A stretch of 64,000 nucleotides of DNA from SZUA-309 sp965215995 (GCA_965215995.1 OZ244128.1:2418001-2482000), one strand, 5' to 3'; shown: positions 36,070 to 43,283, counted from the first letter of the stretch. The notes: generated by a model not told the origin, from the sequence alone. Program-made: numbers and translations.

Positions 36070-36552
36070 ATGAGCATCCAAGATCTAGGAAGTATTGGTG
36101 AATTTCTTGCGGCAATTGCCACGCTGGCGACGTTGATATATTTGGCTGTTCAGATCCGCCAGAACACTAAGTCGGTGCAGAGTAGCTCTGTAGAATCGCT
36201 CGTCTCGGCGGTGCAGGGCAACATATCTTTGGTAGGTGGATCCAGAGAAAGCGCGGATATCTATCTGAGAGGAATCGCGGATTTCGATTCTCTGTCTGAA
36301 CCAGACCGCACGCGGTTCATGATCATGGTCACATCAGTCTACTCAGGCACGGACGCGATGTACTGGAGCTACAGACGAGGCAATATGGATGAAGAGTTCT
36401 GGGTCAGAGAGTGCAACAGGATCAAGATGTTTTTAAACACACAGGGTGGACGCGCGGCCTTCAAATTCAATCGAGATATGGGGATGCTCACGGATTCCTT
36501 TGTTGCCTTCGTAGACACGGAGTTGATGAATGATCATGACACTGACGCCTAA
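36070..36552 (+). CDS. cassette 9: single-helix hypothetical protein
   Basis: 160 residues. One N-terminal hydrophobic helix (FLAAIATLATLIYLAVQI) precedes a soluble helical domain (YLRGIADFDSLSEPDRTRF, then VYSGTDAMYWSYRRG). This plan is common in uncharacterised cassette proteins of aquatic bacteria. The final codons GAC GCC TAA come from the attC9 edge, so the stop is supplied by R''. Confidence 0.78.
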   Translation: MSIQDLGSIGEFLAAIATLATLIYLAVQIRQNTKSVQSSSVESLVSAVQGNISLVGGSRESADIYLRGIADFDSLSEPDRTRFMIMVTSVYSGTDAMYWSYRRGNMDEEFWVRECNRIKMFLNTQGGRAAFKFNRDMGMLTDSFVAFVDTELMNDHDTDA

Positions 36553-36642
36553 CAAGGTGATGAAGCGGACGCTTGACCGCTACCTCCTTTCGCTAACGCT
36601 CCAGTCGGCCGCCCTCAAGCGCCGCTTATCGCGGCGTTAGGC
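36547..36642 (+). repeat. attC9, family B
   Basis: 96 bp, GCCTAAC to GTTAGGC, close to attC8. Confidence 0.93.
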
Positions 36643-36657
36643 GTCATCGTCGCTCCG

Positions 36658-36666
36658 CTGTAGAAT
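36658..36666 (+). promoter_or_regulatory. candidate extended -10 promoter in cassette 10
   Basis: CTGTAGAATCC contains a -10-like TAGAAT at 36661-36666 preceded by TG, near the start of cassette 10 and 31 bp before a small ORF. A -35-like TTAGGC lies inside the attC9 R' box at 36637-36642 (18-bp spacing). This is a weak match and an inference. Confidence 0.35.
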
Positions 36667-36696
36667 CCGCTCCCCTCATCATCCAAGGCCAGATAG

Positions 36697-36822
36697 ATGC
36701 GACATCCCAATCGCGCCAATGCCTATCGTCGCAAGAAGTCTGCCTGTGCCCTCTGCAAACCCCACAAACGAGGATGGAGCCACCGATTTCGGGTCCGTGA
36801 GCGATCCGAGCGCGCTTCCTAG
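36697..36822 (+). CDS. cassette 10: 41-residue basic protein with CALCKPHK motif
   Basis: Short ORF, MRHPNRANAYRRKK... with ACALCKPHKRGWSHRFR. Small proteins built around a CxLCKPHK(R/M)xG core occur widely in bacteria without a known function. The upstream AAGG (36685-36688) is a fair ribosome-binding site. Too short for certainty, but the motif and the nearby promoter-like sequence argue it is real. The rest of the cassette to 37134 has one doubtful minus-strand frame (36872-37063). Confidence 0.45.
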   Translation: MRHPNRANAYRRKKSACALCKPHKRGWSHRFRVRERSERAS

Positions 36823-37134
36823 CGTCAAGCCGCAAGTTGCCGCTATTTCCGGCTAGATCTCTGCAAGATCTTCAGATCGGAAAGATCAGGAATTGTTGTC
36901 CTTGCTCCCCACGCCGGTCAGGTGCATAGATTCTGTCAACGACTAGGCCGGCGGAGTTCACGGTGACGAGGTTAGGATCATCCTCTGGGGAGCGGTGCAG
37001 ATCTTCATCATTCAGATCTGAGAGATGGCAGTCGTTCCTGGAGAGGAAACCATCCTTGCTCATCCCGACTGGCTGGCGCTATTGTCGGGATGAGATGACT
37101 TTGAGGAAGAGACCATATGCTTTGAGTGGCTGAC
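36823..37134. other. cassette 10 remainder, no supported gene
   Basis: About 310 bp. The only frame of note is 63 residues on the minus strand (37063-36872) with no recognisable feature. A TAGCGTCA sequence near 36820 faintly resembles an attC right edge, so this may once have been a separate cassette. The last 37 bp (37096-37132) are repeated inside attC10. Confidence 0.4.
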
Positions 37135-37294
37135 GCCTAACAAGGTGATGAAGCGGACCTCCTTACCTGTCACTTGGCGCTTTTGCTTACGCAGAAAAAT
37201 GACTTTGAGGAAGAGACCATATGCTTTGAGTGGCTGCCAAGGTGATGAAGGTCACTTTTTCTGCTTACGCAGAAAAATCGCCAGGCGGCTAGGC
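37135..37294 (+). repeat. attC10, aberrant with internal partial duplication
   Basis: R'' GCCTAAC is normal, but at 37200-37236 a second copy of the 37 bp found at 37096-37132 appears, followed by a second, shortened attC left half and one right half ending GCTAGGC instead of GTTAGGC. The offset is 104 bp. The T-to-C change at the cleavage triplet (GCT for GTT) should block recombination, so cassettes 10 and 11 are probably locked together. Confidence 0.85.
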
Positions 37295-37333
37295 GTCATT
37301 TGCCAGGCTATTGCCCCAGGGAGGAGCGGATTT

Positions 37334-37597
37334 ATGCGATCAGCAAACGAAGGGAATGCCAGATTAAAAACCTATTGGTTTGAAGCAAAACGTTTCGGGA
37401 TAGGCTGGACCCTACCGGCCACGTGGCAGGGATGGATGGTTGTCGCAATCTACTTCAGCCTCATGGGTCTAGGAGTTGTGGCTTTACCGGATGTTATTCC
37501 CTATTGGGTTCTAGCTGCCGTGCTAACCGTGTCTCTGATTGCTGTGATCGCTTGGAAGGGCGAGAGACCCTTCAAATGGAGATGGGGAGACGATTGA
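37334..37597 (+). CDS. cassette 11: small two-helix membrane protein
   Basis: From ATG 37334, 87 residues. The motif YWFEAKRFGIGWTLPATWQGW precedes two helices and the end is FKWRWGDD; similar small proteins with a KR(Y/F)GxGW...TWQGW signature are widespread and uncharacterised. The frame extends back to 37145 through the attC10 sequence, which I exclude. The stop is about 110 bp before attC11. Confidence 0.72.
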   Translation: MRSANEGNARLKTYWFEAKRFGIGWTLPATWQGWMVVAIYFSLMGLGVVALPDVIPYWVLAAVLTVSLIAVIAWKGERPFKWRWGDD

Positions 37598-37707
37598 TCT
37601 ATTGGATTGTGAGCAGGCTGCAGAACTCCTTAGGCACAATAACGGGTTCGTCGGCGGACTGCCCGCAGTGTAGAGTGGGCTTCGAATGTGAGGGGAGAGC
37701 GGGTGAC

Positions 37708-37806
37708 GCCTAACAAGGCGATGAAACGGACCTCCCTTATCGTCACTTCTTTTGCTTGCGCAAAAGAATCGCCGACGGCGGTCGGCCGCTTATCGCGGAG
37801 TTAGGC
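37708..37806 (+). repeat. attC11, family A
   Basis: 99 bp, GCCTAAC to GTTAGGC; hairpin TTCTTTTGCTTGCGCAAAAGAA as in attC2. Confidence 0.95.
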
Positions 37807-37812
37807 GTCATC

Positions 37813-37840
37813 TTGATCTGAGATCTTCTGTAATTACAAT
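37813..37840 (+). promoter_or_regulatory. promoter and operator of the BrnTA cassette
   Basis: -35 TTGATC (37813-37818), 16-bp spacer, -10 TACAAT (37835-37840). A perfect palindrome TGTAATTACA (37829-37838) overlaps the -10 and is the likely BrnA operator. The brnT ATG starts 7 nt after the -10, which places it at the predicted transcription start. Confidence 0.75.
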
Positions 37841-37846
37841 GTAAGT

Positions 37847-38134
37847 ATGATCTCGTTCGAGTGGGACGACAAGAAAGCTGCTTCCAACTTGAGAAAGCAC
37901 GGCGTGAGCTTTCCCGAAGCGCAATCTGTTTTCTATGACGACTACGCGATTCAATTCTTCGATGACGAAGGATCTTCCGAGGAAGATAGGTTCCTGATGC
38001 TTGGATACAGCAATAGAGGCCGAATCTTGATTGTCGTGCACTGCGAGAGATCGGAAGGTGAGGTCATTCGAATCATATCCGCCAGGAAAGCCACTTCGAT
38101 GGAGCGGGAGCACTACAAAGGGCCAAAGTCATGA
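37847..38134 (+). CDS. brnT: cassette 12: BrnT family toxin
   Basis: RelE-fold ribonuclease toxin. The 95-residue protein has the family start FEWDDKKAASNLRKHGVSFPEA, the block EEDRFLMLGYS and the closing EVIRIISARKATSMEREHY. No ribosome-binding site precedes the ATG because the promoter -10 is 7 nt away. It overlaps brnA by 4 nt (ATGA). Confidence 0.93.
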   Translation: MISFEWDDKKAASNLRKHGVSFPEAQSVFYDDYAIQFFDDEGSSEEDRFLMLGYSNRGRILIVVHCERSEGEVIRIISARKATSMEREHYKGPKS

Positions 38135-38361
38135 AGAAGGAATACGATCTCTCAAAGATGAAATCTCGGAAGAATCCGTATGCCTCGAAGCTCAAGAAAC
38201 AAGTCACGATCCGGATGGGAGAAGACGTGGTTGCCTACTTCAAAGCGCTCGCTGAAGAGACCGGTATCCCTTATCAGAGCCTAATCAATCTCTACTTGAG
38301 GGATTGTGTCGCGCACGGAAGGAAACCAGATTTGAGCTGGCACGACGACGATGCCGCCTAA
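38131..38361 (+). CDS. brnA: cassette 12: BrnA family antitoxin
   Basis: Ribbon-helix-helix antitoxin and autorepressor. The 76-residue protein has KKQVTIRMGEDVVAYFKALAEETGIPYQSLINLYLRDC, typical of BrnA, where the RHH lies in the second half. The gene ends GAT GCC GCC TAA, the TAA being part of attC12 R''. Confidence 0.93.
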   Translation: MKKEYDLSKMKSRKNPYASKLKKQVTIRMGEDVVAYFKALAEETGIPYQSLINLYLRDCVAHGRKPDLSWHDDDAA

Positions 38362-38454
38362 CAAGGCGATGAAGCGGACCTCCCTACCCGTCACTTCTTT
38401 TGCTTGCGCAAAAGAACCGCCGGCCACGGTCGGCCGCTTATCGCGGCGTTAGGC
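38356..38454 (+). repeat. attC12, family A
   Basis: 99 bp, GCCTAAC to GTTAGGC; loop variant CTTCTTTTGC. Confidence 0.95.
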
Positions 38455-38463
38455 GTCATTCCC

Positions 38464-38901
38464 ATGAGTCCTTCCAAGAAGCTATGGGTGGTACTGGGAG
38501 GCGCACCTTTACTTATCTTGGCGCTCATCGGCGGTTATGTGCTTTTGGGAGACTCACTTGAGGCTCCTAGAGGCTATCTCACCGCAGAAGGGCTAGCCTT
38601 TGAATCGGGATTTCTGCGGGATCCGATTCCTTTGGAGTCGATATTGATCTCTGAAGCTCGGATGGTTAACGCCCAAAAAGATGCCGAGTATCAAATTTCC
38701 TGGAAGGAGAGCGGCATCGCCATCTCCGACTATCGTGTGGGCTGGTTTCGCTTATCTAGCGGAGAGAAGGTATTCGTCTCTCTAGATTCAGCGTCAGACG
38801 CTCTCTATATTCCGACGGACGCTGGTTTTTCCCTTCTAATTGATGGGACATCCGGTATGGATCTGCTGACGACTGTAAAGGAGAACGGGAATGACGCCTA
38901 A
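38464..38901 (+). CDS. cassette 13: membrane-anchored PH-like protein (tentative)
   Basis: From ATG 38464, 145 residues. One N-terminal helix (LWVVLGGAPLLILALIGGYVLLG) is followed by a beta-rich domain (YLTAEGLAFESGF..., YRVGWFRLSSGEKVFVSLD) whose pattern resembles bacterial PH domains. That assignment is tentative. The frame reaches back into attC12 but the start 10 bp after R' is preferred. It ends GAC GCC TAA from the attC13 edge. Confidence 0.7.
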   Translation: MSPSKKLWVVLGGAPLLILALIGGYVLLGDSLEAPRGYLTAEGLAFESGFLRDPIPLESILISEARMVNAQKDAEYQISWKESGIAISDYRVGWFRLSSGEKVFVSLDSASDALYIPTDAGFSLLIDGTSGMDLLTTVKENGNDA

Positions 38902-38991
38902 CAAGGCGATGAAGCGGACACTTGACCGCGGCTGTCTTCCGCTTCCGCTCCAGACACCCGCCCTCAAGTGCCGCTTATCGCGGCGTTAAGC
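38896..38991 (+). repeat. attC13, family B
   Basis: 96 bp, GCCTAAC to GTTAAGC. Family-B core CTTGACCGCGGCTGTCTTCC. The R' box differs by one base but still fits GTTRRRY. Confidence 0.92.
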
Positions 38992-38998
38992 GTCATCT

Positions 38999-39466
38999 TT
39001 GGACATTATCGGAGACGAAGACGTTGTCAGGGGGCTAGGGTATGTATCTCTCTGCTCGGCCCGGCTCGAAGCCCAAGTGAATCGGGCGCTTGAAGTCTTC
39101 GCCATACGAGAGGAGTTCCCAGATAAAGCGCGAGCCCATCCCATCAGTCAGCGATTGGACTCAGCGATCCAACATACGAAATCACTGAAAGGTCCGAGGG
39201 CCAAGGAGCTCCTTTCCGCACTCATACAAGCGCGAGATCTATTCCAGAGACGAAACGAAGTGGTGCATGGCTGCATCTACGATGCACCATACCCTGAAGA
39301 GGGATCCTTGCTACATTCGACCGTTCCGGGTGTCGCAGCCATACCAGTTTCAGCGGAATCGATGTACCAACTCGCAGAGGAGATTCGCTCATGCCAGGCT
39401 CAGATGGATAAACAGATGTTGGGAGTTACTCGAGAATTGGCAGGAGTCAGACCAGATGACGCCTAA
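38999..39466 (+). CDS. cassette 14: HEPN-like protein
   Basis: 155 residues, all-helical. It carries the RX4H signature RNEVVH at R85-H90 within LFQRRNEVVHGCIYD, the arrangement found in HEPN RNases and in Cthe_2314/MAE-like HEPN proteins. No nucleotidyltransferase (MNT) partner lies in this cassette. The start is taken as TTG 38999, 8 bp after the attC13 boundary, with no clear ribosome-binding site. The stop comes from attC14 (GAT GAC GCC TAA). Confidence 0.68.
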   Translation: MDIIGDEDVVRGLGYVSLCSARLEAQVNRALEVFAIREEFPDKARAHPISQRLDSAIQHTKSLKGPRAKELLSALIQARDLFQRRNEVVHGCIYDAPYPEEGSLLHSTVPGVAAIPVSAESMYQLAEEIRSCQAQMDKQMLGVTRELAGVRPDDA

Positions 39467-39559
39467 CAAGGCGATGAAGCGGACCTCCTTACCTGTCACT
39501 TTTTCTGCTTTCGCAGAAAAACCGCCAGGCGGCGTCGGCCGCTTATCGCGGCGTTAGGC
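39461..39559 (+). repeat. attC14, family A
   Basis: 99 bp, GCCTAAC to GTTAGGC, nearly identical to attC1. Confidence 0.95.
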
Positions 39560-39599
39560 GAAACACCCAAGTCTCACTGACGAAGAGGTCGTTTTCTTG

Positions 39600-39628
39600 T
39601 TGTTGCGCATCGCGCCACATGCTACGAT
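39600..39628 (+). promoter_or_regulatory. promoter of HigBA cassette 15
   Basis: -35 TTGTTG (39600-39605), 17-bp spacer, -10 TACGAT (39623-39628). The -10 ends 8 nt before the higB ATG at 39636, again placing the start codon at the predicted transcription start. Confidence 0.65.
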
Positions 39629-39635
39629 TCATCCC

Positions 39636-39914
39636 ATGATTCGAAGCATCAAGCATAAGGGTCTACGCCGATTCTTCGAGAAAGGGGTGGCCTCAGGTGT
39701 TCAATCGAATCATGTAAAGAAGCTTCGAATGCAGCTTGCCGCATTGGAATCCAGCAAGACTATAGATGACATGGATATTCCAGGGTTTCGGCTTCATCCT
39801 CTTAAGGGAACTAGAGAGAACTACTGGGCAATAGATGTGAGCGGCAATTGGAGATTAACTTTCAGATTTGAAGATGGTGACATCTTCGACCTCAATTACG
39901 AGGACTATCATTGA
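39636..39914 (+). CDS. higB: cassette 15: HigB family toxin
   Basis: RelE-superfamily mRNA interferase. From ATG 39636 it has 92 residues: MIRSIKHKGLRRFFEKG at the start, LHPLKGTRENYWAIDVSGNWRL in the middle and FDLNYEDYH at the end, all standard HigB features. An upstream ATG would sit inside the promoter. It overlaps higA by one base (TGATG). Confidence 0.93.
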   Translation: MIRSIKHKGLRRFFEKGVASGVQSNHVKKLRMQLAALESSKTIDDMDIPGFRLHPLKGTRENYWAIDVSGNWRLTFRFEDGDIFDLNYEDYH

Positions 39915-40210
39915 TGAGTATGCATAATCCTCCGCATCCGGGAGAATTCATCGAGGCGGTTTACTTGAGGCCTTTCGGTATCAGTCACCGCAAGGTGGCC
40001 GATCTGCTTGATGTTTCACCTTCCACATTCAATCGACTTGTAAAAGGTAGCAGCGGAATCACTCCGGAAATGGCATTACGCCTTTCCAAGACGCTCGGAC
40101 GCTCCGCCGAAAGCTGGCTTGAGATGCAGCATGCCTACGACCTCTGGAATGCTCGGAAGGCGGTAAAGCTTGGGCGAGTTAGGAAGCTCGAGATCGATGA
40201 TGCCGCCTAA
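39914..40210 (+). CDS. higA: cassette 15: HigA family antitoxin
   Basis: 98-residue XRE-type antitoxin of the HigA family: NPPHPGEFIEAVYLRPFGIS, then the helix-turn-helix SHRKVADLLDVSPSTFNRLVKG and PEMALRLSKTLGRSAESWLEMQ. Start ATG 39914 overlaps the higB stop. It ends GAT GCC GCC TAA with the stop from attC15. Confidence 0.94.
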   Translation: MSMHNPPHPGEFIEAVYLRPFGISHRKVADLLDVSPSTFNRLVKGSSGITPEMALRLSKTLGRSAESWLEMQHAYDLWNARKAVKLGRVRKLEIDDAA

Positions 40211-40303
40211 CAAGGCGATAAAGCGGACCTCCCTTCCTGTCATCTTTTCTGCTTACGCAGAAAAGCCGCCAGCCACGGTCGGCCGCTTATCGCGGCGTTA
40301 GGC
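40205..40303 (+). repeat. attC15, family A
   Basis: 99 bp, GCCTAAC to GTTAGGC. Confidence 0.95.
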
Positions 40304-40394
40304 GTCATCCGGAGAGACCTTCATGAGAGGAGATCGGTAGTGATCTCTGTATGTTAGATTCCGCGTACATGGTGTAGCGAACAAGGAGTCCCGA

Positions 40395-40814
40395 ATGGAA
40401 TCGGACGACTTCCATGGGTGTAAGGTTGCCCTCTTCGACGATCAACGGCGAATCCTGGTCTTCCTCCGCGATGACAAACCCAATATCGAATCTCCGAACA
40501 TGTGGGATCTTCCGGGTGGCGGCAGAGAAGGTAATGAATCACCGGAATGCTGTGTTCTGAGAGAGCTCCATGAAGAGTTTGGTCTCTCTTTCTCGGAGGA
40601 TCGTCTTCTCTATAAGCGGAGATATCATCGAGAACACAAAGGCCGCAGTGCGTATTTCTTCGTTGGCTCAATATCCTCTATGGAAATAGACTCGATTTCT
40701 TTCGGTGATGAAGGGCAGCAATGGACCATGATGCCGGTCGAACTCTACTTAGATGATCCGCAGGTCGTGCCCCGCCACCAAGTTAGAATGCAGGACTATC
40801 TTGCGACGGTATAG
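40395..40814 (+). CDS. cassette 16: Nudix hydrolase
   Basis: Predicted nucleoside-diphosphate-derivative hydrolase, 139 residues. The Nudix box is complete: GGGREGNESPECCVLRELHEEFGL (given here in parts: GGGREGNE, then RELHEEFGL). The 91-bp leader after attC15 contains a small inverted repeat GAGATC/GATCTC (40330-40347) and an AAGGAG ribosome-binding site before the ATG, so unlike the TA cassettes it uses ordinary translation initiation. Confidence 0.9.
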   Translation: MESDDFHGCKVALFDDQRRILVFLRDDKPNIESPNMWDLPGGGREGNESPECCVLRELHEEFGLSFSEDRLLYKRRYHREHKGRSAYFFVGSISSMEIDSISFGDEGQQWTMMPVELYLDDPQVVPRHQVRMQDYLATV

Positions 40815-40839
40815 ACATTCGGAGGATTACGATGATGAC

Positions 40840-40935
40840 GCCTAACAAGGCGATGAAGCGGACACTTGACCGCGGCTGTCTTCCGCTACCGCTCCAGCCA
40901 TCCGCCCTCAAGTGCCGCCTATCGCGGCGTTAGGC
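40840..40935 (+). repeat. attC16, family B
   Basis: 96 bp, GCCTAAC to GTTAGGC, core as in attC13. Confidence 0.93.
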
Positions 40936-40974
40936 GACATGCCCTAGATTCGATGATCCGTAACCCTTTGCAGA

Positions 40975-41003
40975 TTGACAAGTGTCACGTTACAGATTAC
41001 ATT
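40975..41003 (+). promoter_or_regulatory. strong promoter of HigBA cassette 17
   Basis: Perfect -35 TTGACA (40975-40980), 17-bp spacer, -10 TACATT (40998-41003). The spacer contains TGTCACGTTACA, a possible half-site array for HigA. The GTG start codon begins 8 nt after the -10. Confidence 0.8.
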
Positions 41004-41010
41004 TAATGGC

Positions 41011-41292
41011 GTGATTAAGACCTTTGCAGATCGTCATACTCAGAGGCTCTATGCCACAGGAATGTCTAAGCGCTTTCCTCCTGACATCTGTCGCCGTGCT
41101 GCTCGCAAGCTCGAGTATGTGGATTTGGCAGTTAGCCTTGATGATCTAAAGGCCCCACCTGGAAACAGATTGCATGCACTGACCGCAGACCGGAAAGGCC
41201 AGCATTCGATATCCATCAACGATCAATGGCGGATTTGCTTCAGATTTGTTGATGGTGATGCCTACGACGTAGAGATCTGTGACTATCACTGA
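41011..41292 (+). CDS. higB: cassette 17: HigB family toxin
   Basis: 93-residue RelE-fold toxin. GTG 41011 gives MIKTFADRHTQRLYATG, the classic HigB N-terminus. A frame from TTG 40975 would translate the promoter -35 box itself and is rejected. Family core: RLHALTADRKGQHSISINDQ followed by WRICFRFVDGDAYDVEICDYH (split here). Antitoxin gene follows after 9 bp. Confidence 0.92.
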   Translation: MIKTFADRHTQRLYATGMSKRFPPDICRRAARKLEYVDLAVSLDDLKAPPGNRLHALTADRKGQHSISINDQWRICFRFVDGDAYDVEICDYH

Positions 41293-41301
41293 GAACACGA
41301 T

Positions 41302-41613
41302 ATGAGTATTCAAAACACAGGAATGAAGAGAAGGCCGACCCATCCCGGAGAGATACTTCGAGAAGATTTTCTTCCAGACTATGGCCTTACTGTATCCAAA
41401 CTTGCTGAAGCCATAGGGGTTTCGCGGCAATCAATAAACGAGATTCTTCGCGAGCGCCGAAGTGTGAGCCCGGAGATGGCCCTACGACTCGGACGACTGT
41501 TTGGTAACTCCCCGCAGTTTTGGCTGAATGCGCAGCGAGCTATTGATCTATGGGATGCAGCTGTAGCTATTGAGGATGATGTTTCTCGAATCCATCCTCT
41601 GAATGTCGCCTAA
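41302..41613 (+). CDS. higA: cassette 17: HigA family antitoxin
   Basis: 103-residue XRE antitoxin: RRPTHPGEILREDFLPDYGL, helix-turn-helix TVSKLAEAIGVSRQSINEIL, then MALRLGRLFGNSPQFWLNAQ. The closing GTC GCC TAA takes its stop from attC17. It differs substantially from the HigA of cassette 15, so the two systems were probably acquired separately. Confidence 0.94.
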   Translation: MSIQNTGMKRRPTHPGEILREDFLPDYGLTVSKLAEAIGVSRQSINEILRERRSVSPEMALRLGRLFGNSPQFWLNAQRAIDLWDAAVAIEDDVSRIHPLNVA

Positions 41614-41706
41614 CAAGGCGATGAAGCGGACTTCCCTACCTGTCATCTTTTCTGCTTGCGCAGAAAAATCGCCAGGCGGCGTCAGCCGCTTATCGCGGCG
41701 TTAGGC
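41608..41706 (+). repeat. attC17, family A
   Basis: 99 bp, GCCTAAC to GTTAGGC, with GTCAGCCGC in the right arm. Confidence 0.95.
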
Positions 41707-41801
41707 GTCACTAAAGATGCAGTTCAGTTTGGCGTCAGTAGAGGGGTGAATCGGCATGCTCACCGTCTTCCTACTCGCACTTCAAGACAGGAGATGTTGA
41801 A

Positions 41802-42161
41802 ATGGAATTCGGCCTCTATGTAGCTGTCTCGGATCTATCTAGAGCGAAGTCCTTTTACTCTGCGCTCTTTGCGGCAGATCCATACATCGAAAACGAGAGT
41901 TTTATCGGGTTCGAGATTTCCGGGGGACGATTTGGCGTCATGAAAGAAAACGCCTACGCATATCCGATGACCAGGGGTAACAACGTCGTTCCGAACATAC
42001 GAGTGTCTGACGCGCAAGCGGAATTCGAAAGAGTCAAATCACTAGAGCCTTCGATGATTCAAGATTCTGTCACTGATCTTGGGCCAATGAAGCTATTCAT
42101 GTTTGGCGACCCCGACGGCAATGTTATCGAATTTCACTCAATCGGAGGAAAGACGACGTGA
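41802..42161 (+). CDS. cassette 18: VOC (glyoxalase/bleomycin resistance) family protein
   Basis: 119-residue vicinal-oxygen-chelate fold protein: MEFGLYVAVSDLSRAKSFYS at the start and FGDPDGNVIEFH at the end. Single VOC domain, so it must act as a dimer; ligand unknown. AGGAGA precedes the ATG. The 95-bp leader after attC17 may carry a control element. The stop TGA opens the attC18 edge. Confidence 0.87.
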   Translation: MEFGLYVAVSDLSRAKSFYSALFAADPYIENESFIGFEISGGRFGVMKENAYAYPMTRGNNVVPNIRVSDAQAEFERVKSLEPSMIQDSVTDLGPMKLFMFGDPDGNVIEFHSIGGKTT

Positions 42162-42162
42162 C

Positions 42163-42217
42163 GCCTAACAAGGCACAAGGCGATGAAGCGGACCTCCCGC
42201 TTATCGCGGCGTTAGGC
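42163..42217 (+). repeat. attC18, internally deleted (55 bp)
   Basis: GCCTAAC to GTTAGGC, but the whole central hairpin is missing: AAGGCACAAGGCGATGAAGCGGACCTCC runs straight into CGCTTATCGCGGC (first part over 20 bases is described by position 42170-42197). The outer arms still pair, so it may remain a minimal functional site. The ACAAGG insertion looks like a small slippage product. Confidence 0.88.
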
Positions 42218-42226
42218 GTCTAGACC

Positions 42227-42750
42227 CTAGATTCCGACTTCAACCGGGCTGCGGGGTAGTCCTGTTCTGAGTAAGTCCTCGAGACGTTCTGCGAAATCCA
42301 TCGGAACAAATGTGTCTTTGCTCCCTCGAATCTCCTCCAAGGGCCACCATCGAAACTGATCGAAAAACTGGTGTTCGATTTCATCAGAATTTCCAGCGTG
42401 ATCTGGCGCGAATCTCTCTGTCAAGAACTAGGAAGAACGATTCGTTCTGGTCATAGGTTTCACCTCTAAACTGAAAGCGGTGCCTTCGAAGCCAAACTGG
42501 TCCACTCCAGGCCTCGATCTCAAAGCCAGTCTCTTCTTTCACTTCTCTGACAAGGGCCTGTTCAAAACTCTCCCCTTCCTCTACTCCCCCTCCTGGAGCG
42601 ATCCAAATGTAGATCTGTCGATCTGGCACAAAGATCTTACTCAAGAGTACCTGGTCCCGTTCGGAGAGAAGCAGTGCTCTTACCGCGGTTCGTTGTATGA
42701 TCAACCTATTCTCGATTCTAAAGGGTTCGATGTTGAGTGTAGCGACCGCG
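42227..42750 (-). pseudogene. cassette 19: frameshifted Nudix hydrolase, minus strand
   Basis: A Nudix gene split in two frames. The upstream part (about 42750-42425) includes a complete Nudix box (APGGGVEEGESFEQALV and REVKEETGF) and reads NESFFLVL; the downstream part (42424-42227) continues LTERFAPDHAGNSDEIEHQF and WWPLEEI. Reading is restored by dropping one base near 42420-42426 (CTAGTTCTTGACAGAG). The start codon is unclear near attC19. The gene is against the array orientation. A sequencing error cannot be excluded. Confidence 0.78.
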
Positions 42751-42752
42751 AC

Positions 42753-42851
42753 GCCTAACAAGGCGATGAAGCGGACCCCCCTACCTTTCATCTTTTCTGC
42801 TTGCGCAGAAAAGCCGCCAGCCACGGTCGGCCGCTTGTCGCGGCGTTAGGC
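42753..42851 (+). repeat. attC19, family A
   Basis: 99 bp, GCCTAAC to GTTAGGC, with a few changes (CTTTCATC, CTTGTCGC). Confidence 0.94.
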
Positions 42852-42938
42852 GTTATAGAAATGTTCTTCCAGCGACGCCTCTTATATCAAGCATGACGGT
42901 GAAATTCACTTTGAACAGGCTCAAAACGGCTGAATTAG

Positions 42939-43283
42939 TTGACACTTGATGAATTGATCTTGGAACTTAAGAGGGTGTCGAGCGATCCAGTTATCGATGC
43001 GTTGGGTAGTCTACTTTTGAGCTGGAAGTCTGATAGCTCTACCGTCGTTGACCTACAGGTATCTGTGGAGCGATTTATCGGCCAGACCTGGATTCAAAAC
43101 GGCGAGGAGCATCGACAGGTGTATTCACTTTGGACGACCTTCAGGAATGAATGTCTCAACGTAATTAGTGGCATGACGATGAACGATCGACTTTACTCGT
43201 TCAGTCTTTTTGAACGATTTGATGCCTGTCTAAATGAACAGGATAGATTGACTATCTACCGCAAACTGCTCGCATCGCCATAG
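42939..43283 (+). CDS. cassette 20: hypothetical helical protein
   Basis: 114 residues, soluble and mostly helical by composition; no motif recognised. The start is the TTG at 42939 (MTLDELILELKRVSSD), about 88 bp into the cassette. No clear ribosome-binding site precedes it. Confidence 0.6.
   Translation: MTLDELILELKRVSSDPVIDALGSLLLSWKSDSSTVVDLQVSVERFIGQTWIQNGEEHRQVYSLWTTFRNECLNVISGMTMNDRLYSFSLFERFDACLNEQDRLTIYRKLLASP

Noticed and set aside
36872..37063. 63-residue minus-strand frame in cassette 10
   Set aside because: No ribosome-binding site, no recognisable features and composition not clearly coding; left as unsupported.
40975..41292. Longer HigB start at TTG 40975
   Set aside because: The TTG is part of a consensus TTGACA -35 box; the GTG at 41011 gives the family-typical N-terminus MIKTFAD.
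42384..42430. Programmed frameshift in the Nudix cassette
   Set aside because: There is no classical slippery heptamer or downstream structure I can identify; a simple mutation or sequencing error is more likely.
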